Of a DNA stretch of 57,003 nt, positions 34,588 to 42,044 are shown in pieces (positions within the stretch are counted from its first letter, which is position 1; every line of letters begins with the position of its first letter). The notes below the pieces were generated by a model, which worked only from the letters and a program-made list of their open reading frames with translations, had not been told where the DNA came from and searched no databases. The stretch is from Nocardioides sp. (GTDB lineage: Bacteria; Actinomycetota; Actinomycetes; Propionibacteriales; Nocardioidaceae), in assembly GCF_025965415.1 (NCBI RefSeq), contig NZ_JAOPWY010000122.1:1-57003 (forward strand), in the 5' to 3' direction. The position numbers and the translations under genes were made by a program.

Positions 34588-34947
34588 CTAGCCGACGGGG
34601 TCGAGCCACTTGTCGGCCGTGCCCGCAGCCACCGTGGTGGTCACCTCGTCGAAGCGTTGCGGCAGCTCCTTCACCTCGAGCGCTGCGACGACCTCCAGGG
34701 CGCCGTAGAGCATCAAAGCAAATCCGATAGCGAGCACCGCTGCAATCAGGGTGATGTCCGGACGGGTCAGCAGGTAGAGCGCCACGACGGACTCAAGAAT
34801 GCCCATCGCCAGCACCAGTCCCCAGTACGGCAGGTACCTGCGGCTGCTGATCGCCCCGGCGACGGCCAGGGTGCCGCGGAACAGCAGCAGCCAGCCGATG
34901 CGGCGGATCTCGTCGCACTCCAACCGCAAGGTGATCAACGTGGCCAC
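34588..34947 (-). CDS. HdeD/DUF308-like membrane protein (possibly shortened)
   Basis: 119 aa with three or four hydrophobic helices: IGWLLLFRGTLAVAGAISS, YWGLVLAMGILESVVALYLL and ITLIAAVLAIGFALMLYGAL, then a charged tail. The paired-helix repeat with RPDIT between helices matches HdeD-type DUF308 proteins, which usually have six helices in about 190 aa. It may be a half-length or 5'-eroded copy. GTG 34947 is a guess; the frame stays open upstream to ATG 35160 but with non-protein-like composition. Confidence 0.5.
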   Translation of the reverse strand: MATLITLRLECDEIRRIGWLLLFRGTLAVAGAISSRRYLPYWGLVLAMGILESVVALYLLTRPDITLIAAVLAIGFALMLYGALEVVAALEVKELPQRFDEVTTTVAAGTADKWLDPVG

Positions 34948-35371
34948 GGAGATCGCGCAGACCCGCGCGATACGCGAGCACGGCTCACACTCTGGAGGCC
35001 GGCGGCTGCTTCTTAACCGACGACCTGACTCGTCAACCTCCCAAGGCTGATGACGACTCGTGCGCGAGAGACCCCGAGCGACATCGACGGGCACCCAATA
35101 TTGAATTGTGCACCAAATCCGGTCCCGTTGCGCTGCTCCGACACGAGCTCTGGCGCACATGCGGCACGCGCCAACCGCAACCGCCCCGCCCCGCCCACGA
35201 TGGTTGCACGTCCACGCGGCGCGTCGCCCCAGGGATATGTGAGCCAGCCGCAGCCAGCCCAGGACGACATCGAGGCGTGGAGTGACCTTCTGCAGGCCCG
35301 TGCTCGAGGAGCGCGACCGCGAGTGGGAAGCCGACGCGGAACCCGGCGAGGGGTAGGGCTGGAGCCGGCGC
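34948..35371. other. 424-bp gap, probable gene relics
   Basis: No intact gene. A short plus-strand reading near 35300-35357 ends VLEERDREWEADAEPGEG and a stop, which has protein-like composition and may be the tail of a lost gene. Confidence 0.3.
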
Positions 35372-35464
35372 CTAGCGGAAGAAGGTGAGCAGCAGAATTG
35401 CTGTCACCACCATCGACGCCGAGAGCCAACCACCGCACCCGAGTCGGTTGCTGAAGAAGAACAT
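35372..35464 (-). CDS. 30-aa single-pass membrane micropeptide
   Basis: MFFFSNRLGCGGWLSASMVV followed by TAILLLTFFR: a short polar start, then one membrane helix ending the protein. GGAGG lies 7 nt before ATG 35464, an ideal Shine-Dalgarno. Peptides opening FFSNRLGC are, to my recollection, recurrent in actinobacteria though seldom annotated. Role unknown. Confidence 0.55.
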   Translation of the reverse strand: MFFFSNRLGCGGWLSASMVVTAILLLTFFR

Positions 35465-35703
35465 CGAGCGCCTCCACAGGTGGTAGGCGCTGGGCGGCCC
35501 CGCCGGCGGCGTGCACCGACGGGGCCTGAACCATTTCCCTGTAGATGGTCTTGGCGCGATGTACCCCGAAACCCAAGCGGTGATTCGCACGGCCGGGCAT
35601 GAAGAGACCCCGGCCGCGACGGGGGGAAACGGCCGGGACTCAGGCGAGGTTACGTCGTTGCCGGGCCGTGGGCCTCACCCGTTCGAATCAGATCGAGGAG
35701 CAT

Positions 35704-36145
35704 ATGGGAAACCACTACAGCCGCGGCTCGCCACTCTTGTCTAATCCCGTCCGGGAGCTGGACCTCCAGGACACGGAAGGGGCTATGCCTGAGCTTCAGC
35801 CCGAGGTGCTCGTCAGCTTCGCCTCCTCATCGTCGATGACTGCGAGGACATGTCGACGTGTTCACTTCCCTCATCGAACACACCGGGCACCTCGTCAGAT
35901 CCGCGCGCGACGGGCTGGAAGCCGTCGAGATCTTGCGCCGCGAGTCCTTCGACGTATGCTGCTCGACCTCACCATGCCGCGCGTGGGCGGCGTCGAGGTG
36001 GCGCGTTGGCTGGTAGCTCATCCTAACGTCGCGCCGGAGATGCGCATCGTGGTCGTGAGTGCGTGGAGCCAGGACATGTCGGCCCCCTCTCGCGTACCTG
36101 CGCATCACGGCCGTGACGCTTAAACCGTTGCCCTGCAGCGATTGA
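35704..36145 (+). pseudogene. response-regulator receiver domain, multiply frameshifted
   Basis: Successive pieces in different frames join to a receiver: RLLIVDDCEDM (from 35820), DVFTSLIEHTGHLVRSARDG (from 35855), MLLDLTMPRVGGVEVARWLV (from 35956) and LAYLRITAVTLKPLPC (from 36089, stop 36145). The acidic pocket, phospho-Asp and switch Lys are all recognisable, but at least three frameshifts separate them. GAGGAG precedes ATG 35704. Confidence 0.75.
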
Positions 36146-36252
36146 GGGATCTCATCGCTGAGACTCTTCACGACATAAAGTCCGGCAGCCCGTCCGCTGA
36201 TCCCTACGCCGGGCCCACGATCCACGTTGTCGTCACCGAGCTCGGCCACCGG
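36135..36252 (-). pseudogene. possible histidine-kinase ATPase-domain relic
   Basis: Minus-strand reading VAELGDDNVDRGPGVGISGR then AAGLYVVKSLSDEI resembles the G1/G2 boxes of a GHKL ATPase (DDGPGV ... GLGLYIV). No intact gene around it. Its closeness to the receiver relic suggests a lost two-component pair, but the strands are opposite. Weak. Confidence 0.25.
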
Positions 36253-36676
36253 CGCCCGGTGTCTGGCGCTGCGCCTACCACCGTGGCGTCCCCAGCCGGC
36301 ATCCGCGCCCCTATGCCAGAGTTGAACCAATGGTCTTTCCGTAATAGTGGCGGCTGCCATATCCGCTGTTTGTCTCGGGCCTCAACTCGCAGATGTCACC
36401 ACTCTTCACAACTGACCCCAAGCCTGAAAGTGGCGAGCACGAGTTGCTTGAGCGGGCGTCAGGCCCACACAAACTCAACACAAACCCCGGGATCGAGGTC
36501 GCACGCACAGTGCTGGGCGTGACCAAACGTGATCGAGGATGAGACGCAACTGGCGACGTTTGCGCAGGTCAGACTCTGGTGCAGGCCTGCGCGCCACCTG
36601 ATCACTCGTCATGACTAGGTCCTCGGATTAGCTGACGCGTGAGGCTGACTGGGCCTCGAGGATCGCCGGGTCGAAC
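36253..36676. other. 424-bp AT-richer gap downstream of integrase
   Basis: No supported gene on either strand; composition is visibly less GC-rich than the flanking chromosome. No hairpin with a T-run was noticed. Confidence 0.4.
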
Positions 36677-37915
36677 TCACTCGGCCTGACCGAAGAGCAC
36701 CGCGCCCATTCGCGCCATCGCCTCTCGCCGCATCGGGTCGATGACGTGGGCGTAGCGCTGTGCGGTCCGATGCTCCGTCCACCCCAGGAGGTCCATCAGA
36801 GTCCGCGTATCGACTCCCGCAGCAAGAAGAAGCGTGGCAGCCGTATGGCGCGCGTCGTGGACCCGAGCGTCGCGCACGCCGGCCCGGCCGAGCACCTTCT
36901 TCCACTCGCCCCAGTCGCGGCGTGGGTCGATTGGCGCCCCAAACTCCGTGGCAAACATCCAGTCGTCGTCCTGCCACAGAAATCCTGCCCGAAGCCGTTC
37001 GGCGCTTTGTGCCGCCTTATGCGCCCGAAGAAGAGGCGCCAGACCTGGCGGCAACGGAATCGTGCGGGACTTCCCGGTCTTCGTGATGCGAGCGACCAGA
37101 CCGCCCTGGGTCCGCTCTGGGCAACGGCCTCCCTGCTTGTATCCACACATGGGCTCGCCTGCCGCGTTCGAATCGCAGCCATGGCGACCGGTCTCGCGGC
37201 GCAGGGAACGTCGTACCACCAGGGTCTCTGCCTCGAGATCCACGTCGATCCACGTCAAACCCAGAGCCTCGCCCTGCCGGAGCCCGAGCGCGAGAGCGAC
37301 GCTCCAACGGGCCCCGTTCCGCTGCTCAGCAACGACCTCCAGGATGCGAGTTGCCTCCTCGACGGTGAGCGGTTCCACCTCGATTTCCTGCGGTTGCTCC
37401 ACCTTGACCTGCTTCGCGGGGTTCACTGCGAGACGGCCCGACTCCACGGCGGTGGAAAGGCACGACCGCAGGAATCGGTGCGTGGCGTTGACCGTGTGTG
37501 CGCTGGCCCCGGCGTGCTTCATCGCAGCGAGGCGGCCTCGGATCACCTCGGCTGACAGGCTGCTCAACTTCACGCCCGCGAGATGCGGCAGGACGTGGAC
37601 CCTGAGCGTCGACCGGTAGCCGTCGATCGTCTTGGCCTTGCGTCCCGCCAACGGAAGGAGTTCGTCCAACCAGTGCGTGACCCACCAGCCGAGCGTCGTG
37701 TCCTTGCCAGAGTGGATGTACTCGCCGCGGTCGCGCTGCTCCTCGAGTCGTCGCTGCGCCTGGACGACCTCCTTGCGGGTCTTGCGTCGAAGGTGCTTGC
37801 GGTCAGGACGGCCGTCGGGGTGCCAACCCATCGGGACGTAGACGTGCCAGAGCCCGTCCTTGCCCTTGTAGGGCGTCGGTGTGGCGTCGGTCGGGTCCTG
37901 CCGTGGGCGGCTCAT
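36677..37915 (-). CDS. int: tyrosine-type site-specific integrase
   Basis: 412 aa. Arm-binding N-terminus (WHVYVPMGWHPDGRPDRKHL), SAM-like core domain (TLGWWVTHWLDELLPLAGRK) and catalytic domain with Arg in LGLRQGEALGL, HDARHTAATLLL (His-x-x-Arg), LGWTEHRTAQRYAHV (His/Trp and the nucleophile Tyr). A Cys-containing insert (GCDSN ... MCGYKQGGRC) is common in actinophage integrases. All catalytic residues are present. Coupled to xis (ATGA), next to the tRNA-Arg it uses as target. Confidence 0.95.
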   Translation of the reverse strand: MSRPRQDPTDATPTPYKGKDGLWHVYVPMGWHPDGRPDRKHLRRKTRKEVVQAQRRLEEQRDRGEYIHSGKDTTLGWWVTHWLDELLPLAGRKAKTIDGYRSTLRVHVLPHLAGVKLSSLSAEVIRGRLAAMKHAGASAHTVNATHRFLRSCLSTAVESGRLAVNPAKQVKVEQPQEIEVEPLTVEEATRILEVVAEQRNGARWSVALALGLRQGEALGLTWIDVDLEAETLVVRRSLRRETGRHGCDSNAAGEPMCGYKQGGRCPERTQGGLVARITKTGKSRTIPLPPGLAPLLRAHKAAQSAERLRAGFLWQDDDWMFATEFGAPIDPRRDWGEWKKVLGRAGVRDARVHDARHTAATLLLAAGVDTRTLMDLLGWTEHRTAQRYAHVIDPMRREAMARMGAVLFGQAE

Positions 37916-38097
37916 GCGGCGCCGTCGCGGTGGGCTTCGATGTAGTTCTCGATGTCACGGCGCAGGATGCGTGTCGCGTAGCCAACCTTGACGCGTGGGA
38001 GATCTCCCCGCTTGCGCACGCGCTCGATGGTGGCGACGCTGACACGGAGCTCGGCGGCGGTCTCGCGGATGGTGAGGAGATTCAGTGATACGGACAT
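37912..38097 (-). CDS. xis: excisionase / MerR-like HTH protein
   Basis: 61 aa: LLTIRETAAELRVSVATIER then VRKRGDLPRVKVGYATRIL, the winged HTH of the excisionase/DNA-binding helix family (HTH_17). Start ATG 38097. Overlaps int by ATGA and lies 225 bp from the tRNA, the usual xis-int layout. Confidence 0.88.
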   Translation of the reverse strand: MSVSLNLLTIRETAAELRVSVATIERVRKRGDLPRVKVGYATRILRRDIENYIEAHRDGAA

Positions 38098-38206
38098 GGC
38101 CAGCCCTGTGCCGCGAGTTCGACCCCAGCGGCTATTGGTGAATTTCAGGTGCCATCCCATGCGAGCAGCCTGCCGCGGCAAGGTAACGACGCTGGGCGGA
38201 GTTGTT

Positions 38207-38223
38207 GCAACCGTTACTGCACC
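38207..38223 (+). repeat. possible integrase arm site, copy 2
   Basis: GCAACCGTTACTGCACC, 15/17 identical to 27315-27331 in the same orientation, between xis and the tRNA. Followed by AGGTAAC, which also occurs at 38181. Confidence 0.35.
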
Positions 38224-38282
38224 AGGTAACCGCTGCGTCAGCAGGGCTTCCACCGATGGACCGTCCACAGGAAACGACGAAA

Positions 38283-38308
38283 CCGCAGGTCAACTCGCTG
38301 ACCTGCGG
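38283..38308 (-). terminator. hairpin terminator after tRNA-Arg, carried by the island
   Basis: CCGCAGGTCA - 6 nt - TGACCTGCGG, a 10-bp perfect stem; on the minus strand it is followed by TTTCG. It ends tRNA-Arg transcription and lies inside the island. Confidence 0.65.
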
Positions 38309-38314
38309 CTTCCT

Positions 38315-38363
38315 CGATCTGCGCGCCTGTAGGGATTCGAACCCCAAACCTTCTGATCCGTAG
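38315..38363. repeat. att site (proximal), within tRNA-Arg
   Basis: 49-bp direct repeat partner of 27109-27157, covering the tRNA 3' half and a few bases beyond its end. Confidence 0.88.
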
Positions 38364-38394
38364 TCAGATGCTCTATCCGTTGAGCTACAGGCGC
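38322..38394 (-). tRNA. tRNA-Arg (ACG)
   Basis: 73 nt. Acceptor GCGCCTG/CAGGCGC, discriminator G, D arm AGCTCAACGGATAGAGCA-like, anticodon loop CTACGGA in a TCTGA/TCAGA stem gives ACG, T loop TTCGAAT. CCA is not encoded. Its 3' half coincides with the att repeat, so this part was supplied by the island. Confidence 0.95.
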
Positions 38395-38487
38395 ATGTCG
38401 CTCACAGTGCTTGCACGCTGCGAGGACTCGATGAGGATAGCCGACCCACGACGAGCGGGCGAAATCGCACCACCCCCACACGTGGGT

Positions 38488-38514
38488 TCCACAAGCCGGA
38501 CGATCCCCTAGGGT
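38488..38514 (+). promoter_or_regulatory. putative promoter of PEPCK-like gene with dyad
   Basis: TTCCAC, 16 nt, TAGGGT. Overlapping the -10 is GGGTGC - CTA - GCACCC (38511-38525), a perfect 6-bp-arm dyad that could be an operator. Leader of about 50 nt to ATG 38570. Confidence 0.35.
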
Positions 38515-38569
38515 GCCTAGCACCCGCACACGCGGCGGTCACGGCCGCCACACGATGAGAGGTAGCGCG

Positions 38570-40408
38570 ATGGCAGATCTCGAGGCAGTCCTGGACGAAG
38601 CCGGACTGACGAACCCCCAGGTCCGTGAGTTCGTGAAGGAGTACGCCGAGCTCACCGGCGCCGAGCGCGTCGAGGTGGTCAACGCCTCCGACGACGCACG
38701 ACTCCTCGAGGAGGCCGTCGAGGCCGGCGAGCTGGAGAAGGTCGGCGAGGGGCGCTACTACTCGCGCTCCTACTACAAGGACACCGCCCGCTCCGAGGAG
38801 CGCACCATCGTCGCGACGAGCGACGAGAAGGACCGGGGCGTCTACAACAACTGGCGCCCGTCCTCGGAGATGAAGCCCCAGCTGCACGACCTGATGCGCG
38901 GCGCGAGCGAGGGCAAGACGATGTACGTCGTCCCCTACCTGATGGCGCCCGCGGGCAACGCCCTGGCGCCCTGGGCGGCCGGCGTCGAGATCACCGACAC
39001 CCGCACCGTCGTGCTGCACATGATCCGGATGTCCCGCGTCGGCGTGCAGTTCGTCAACGACCTCGAGGACCCCGGCCACTTCGTGCGCGCCGTCCACGTC
39101 AGCGGCGACCTGGAGAACCTCGGCCAGGGCACCGACGGTGACAAGCGCTACTTCGTGACCGTCGCCGACGAGCGCACGATCCTGCACTTCGGCTCGTCGT
39201 ACGGCGGCAACGCGCTGCTCGGCAAGATCGCCCACGGCCTGCGGCAGGGGGCGTACGACGGCTGGGCGAGCAAGAAGTTCCTGGCCGAGCAGTACATGCT
39301 CATCGGCATCCACGACAAGGAGACCGGCAAGGACTACCACATCTGTGGTGGGTTCCCGAGCGCCTCCGGCAAGACCAACCTGGCGATGATGGCCGCCCCC
39401 GATGCGCTGGGCGAGCGCTATCACGTGTCCTTCTACGGCGACGACATCGCGTGGCTGTGGGTCGAGGAGGAGACCGGCAAGCTCTACGGCATGAACCCCG
39501 AGTACGGCGTGTTCGGGGTCGCCAAGGACACCAACGAGACCACCAACCCCAACGCGCTGGCCTCGGTCGGCGAGGGCACCGACTGCATCTTCACCAACGT
39601 CGCCTACAACCCGACCACCGGTGAGGTGTGGTGGGAGGGGCGCACCAAGGAGAAGCCGGCGGACCGCCACGGGTGGCTGGACTGGATGGGCTCGCCCATC
39701 GCGGACCGCAAGGAGGACGACTCGGCTCCGTGGGCGCACCCCAACAGCCGTTTCACCACCACGCTGGCCAACGTCCCCAACATCGCGGACGACTACGACG
39801 CTCCCCTGGGGGTGCCGATCGACGCGATCATCTTCGGCGGCCGCACCCGCGACCGCGAGCCGCTGATCCGCGCGATCACCGACCTCGCCGAGGGCGTCTA
39901 CGACGGCCTCACGCTCGGCGCGGAGGCGACGTCCGCGGCCGAGTGCAAGGAGGGCGTGCTCCGCTACGACCCGATGTCCAACCGCCCCTTCATGGCCTAC
40001 GGCGAGGGCGACTACGCGCAGCACTACCTCGACATCGTCGGGGCGGCGTCGGACCAGCCGATCTTCGCCCACGTCAACTGGTTCCAGCGCGACGCCGAGG
40101 ACGGCCACTTCCTGTGGCCCGGCTACCGCGACAACCTGCGCCCGCTGCTGTGGCTGCTCCAGCTCAAGAACGGCGAGGTCCAGGGCCGTCGTACGGCGGT
40201 CGGCATCATCCCGACGGAGGAGGAGCTCAACCTCGAGGGCATGGACATCCCGGCCGAGGACCTCGAGCGGATCCTCACCATCGACAAGTCCCGCTGGCAG
40301 CAGGAGATGGGTTTCCGCGAGGAGCACCTCGCGCAGTTCGAGCGCATGCCCGAGGCCATCTGGGAGGCCCACCGCCGCGTGGCCGCCGACCTCGACGCGG
40401 AGGACTGA
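38570..40408 (+). CDS. PEP carboxykinase (GTP)-like paralogue with altered active site
   Basis: 612-aa protein with the full GTP-PEPCK fold: [38 protein letters not shown] and WFQRDAEDGHFLWPGY. Key differences from canonical enzymes: Ile220 where the second Lys of GKK (a Mn ligand) should be, Gln/Tyr (241/242) at the metal-ligand His, and Ser266 for the reactive P-loop Cys. The Asp ligand in GDDIAW and the substrate Arg in NSR are kept. It may be inactive as PEPCK or have another reaction. Start ATG 38570 with GAGGTAG upstream. Confidence 0.85.
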   Translation: MADLEAVLDEAGLTNPQVREFVKEYAELTGAERVEVVNASDDARLLEEAVEAGELEKVGEGRYYSRSYYKDTARSEERTIVATSDEKDRGVYNNWRPSSEMKPQLHDLMRGASEGKTMYVVPYLMAPAGNALAPWAAGVEITDTRTVVLHMIRMSRVGVQFVNDLEDPGHFVRAVHVSGDLENLGQGTDGDKRYFVTVADERTILHFGSSYGGNALLGKIAHGLRQGAYDGWASKKFLAEQYMLIGIHDKETGKDYHICGGFPSASGKTNLAMMAAPDALGERYHVSFYGDDIAWLWVEEETGKLYGMNPEYGVFGVAKDTNETTNPNALASVGEGTDCIFTNVAYNPTTGEVWWEGRTKEKPADRHGWLDWMGSPIADRKEDDSAPWAHPNSRFTTTLANVPNIADDYDAPLGVPIDAIIFGGRTRDREPLIRAITDLAEGVYDGLTLGAEATSAAECKEGVLRYDPMSNRPFMAYGEGDYAQHYLDIVGAASDQPIFAHVNWFQRDAEDGHFLWPGYRDNLRPLLWLLQLKNGEVQGRRTAVGIIPTEEELNLEGMDIPAEDLERILTIDKSRWQQEMGFREEHLAQFERMPEAIWEAHRRVAADLDAED

Positions 40409-40437
40409 AAACCGCTGAGGGGCGCGCCCGACTGCCG

Positions 40438-40443
40438 TACGGT
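40438..40443 (+). promoter_or_regulatory. -10 element of the GGDEF-EAL gene (leaderless)
   Basis: TACGGT, 6 nt before GTG 40450; no Shine-Dalgarno sequence. Confidence 0.35.
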
Positions 40444-40449
40444 GGTCGG

Positions 40450-41997
40450 GTGCGCCGCCTTGTCTCGGGGACCGCGGGACGTGGCTCCTCCTATGTCGAT
40501 CTGGGGCGGGGCATGCCCGCGCTCGCGCTGACCTTCGGAGCGGTGGCGGTCCTGGGTCTGCTGACCGTGCTCCTGCCGCCCTACAAGTGGCCGTGGTGGG
40601 TCGCGGCGCTGGCGGTCCTCAGCCTGGCGGCGGTCGTCATCGTCGACATCTCCGACCGTCGTCGCTACCTCGACCGGCTCGCCCACCTCGCCGACCACGA
40701 CGTGCTCACCGGGCTGGCCAACCGCCGCCGGTTCGAGGACGAGCTCCAGCGCCACCTCGACCGGTGCCGGCGTCACGGCCCGGCCGGCGCTCTGCTCCTG
40801 CTGGACCTCGACAACTTCAAGCAGGTCAACGACTCCCTGGGGCACAACGCCGGCGACCAGCTGCTCATCACCATCGCGGGGCTGTTGCGGCGATCCATTC
40901 GCGACACCGACGTGGTGGCCAGGCTCGGCGGCGACGAGTTCGCCGTGCTGCTCACCGACGGTGGCCAGGACGTGGCCGAGCGGATGGCGGAGCTCGTGGT
41001 GGAGCGCGTCCGCGACCACGCGACGACCCTCGACGGGGTCGGGCGTCGCGTGACCGCGAGCGTCGGGGCAGTCACCTTCCGGGCGGCCTCCGAGCACGCC
41101 GCAGACGTGCTCGCGCTCGCGGACATGACCATGTACGACGCGAAGGAGGCCGGGCGCAACCAGGTGGCGGTGTTGCACGAGGGTGATGCCCGTGGACCCC
41201 GGACCGCGGCGCGGCTCCACTGGCAGAGCCGCATCGAGGAGGCCCTGGAGAAGGACCGGTTCGAGCTGCACCTCCAGCCGATCATGGACATCGCCAGCGG
41301 CCGGATCAGCTCCGCCGAGGTGCTGCTGCGCCTGAGGGACGACGACGAGCTGGTGCCGCCGGCACGTTTCATCTACATCGCCGAGCGCGTCGGTCTGATG
41401 CCCCAGGTCGACGCGTGGGTGATCGACAAGAGCCTCGAGCTGCTGGCGCGCCTGCGCCGGGACCACGACCCGGAGTTCGTGTTCGAGGTCAACCTGTCCG
41501 GCCACTCGATCGGCAACCCCGAGATCGAGCGGGCGATCGTCCACGCGCTCGCCACGTACGACGTCGACCCGGCCGCGCTCATCCTGGAGATCACCGAGAC
41601 CGCGGCCGTCGGCGACGTGGGGCTGGCCCGGGACTTCGCCGGGCGGATGACCGATCTCGGCTGCGCCTTCGCGCTGGACGACTTCGGTGCCGGCTTCGGC
41701 TCCTTCTACTACCTGAAGCACCTGTTCTTCGACTACGTGAAGATCGACGGTGAGTTCGTCGCGCACGTCCACGAGTCGCAGGTCGATCGCACGATCATGC
41801 GCTCGATCGTCGGCATCGCCCGCGACCTGGGCAAGCGCACGGTGGCCGAGTTCGTGTCCACGCCGGAGATCCTCGAGGTGTGCCGCGACGAGGGTGTCGA
41901 CTTCGCGCAGGGCTACCTGATCGGCAAGCCGGTTCCTTTCGACGAGTTCGTCGACCAGTTCGTCCCCCGCGCCCTGGGGGCGGCACCGAAGGATTGA
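40450..41997 (+). CDS. membrane GGDEF-EAL protein (cyclic di-GMP turnover)
   Basis: 515 aa. Two N-terminal membrane helices (about 22-40 and 49-66), GGDEF domain with intact motif (160-164) and upstream RxxD inhibitory site (Arg151-Asp154), then an EAL domain with EVLLR (290-294), EVNLSGHS, LEITETA, DDFGAGFGS, KIDGEFV and FAQGYLIGKP. Residues needed for both c-di-GMP synthesis and hydrolysis are present, so direction is undecided. GTG 40450 fits a leaderless start; ATG 40513 is an alternative. Followed by a glycosyltransferase. Confidence 0.9.
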   Translation: MRRLVSGTAGRGSSYVDLGRGMPALALTFGAVAVLGLLTVLLPPYKWPWWVAALAVLSLAAVVIVDISDRRRYLDRLAHLADHDVLTGLANRRRFEDELQRHLDRCRRHGPAGALLLLDLDNFKQVNDSLGHNAGDQLLITIAGLLRRSIRDTDVVARLGGDEFAVLLTDGGQDVAERMAELVVERVRDHATTLDGVGRRVTASVGAVTFRAASEHAADVLALADMTMYDAKEAGRNQVAVLHEGDARGPRTAARLHWQSRIEEALEKDRFELHLQPIMDIASGRISSAEVLLRLRDDDELVPPARFIYIAERVGLMPQVDAWVIDKSLELLARLRRDHDPEFVFEVNLSGHSIGNPEIERAIVHALATYDVDPAALILEITETAAVGDVGLARDFAGRMTDLGCAFALDDFGAGFGSFYYLKHLFFDYVKIDGEFVAHVHESQVDRTIMRSIVGIARDLGKRTVAEFVSTPEILEVCRDEGVDFAQGYLIGKPVPFDEFVDQFVPRALGAAPKD

Positions 41998-42044
41998 CGA
42001 CCGGGGGCGACCCCCCGGCACCACGAAGGAGACGCGGAACCAAG

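Larger units (their letters stand above)
27110..38363. mobile_element. integrated island in tRNA-Arg(ACG), about 11.2 kb
   Basis: Bounded by the 49-bp att repeats, with xis-int next to the intact tRNA. Contents: orphan antitoxin-like gene, membrane proteins, a two-component system, an IS21 relic, truncated dehydrogenase, HdeD-like gene, 30-aa peptide and receiver-domain relic. It has lower coding density and more AT-rich stretches than the flanks. No replication, conjugation or phage structural genes are seen, so it is probably a decayed, non-autonomous element. Confidence 0.85.
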
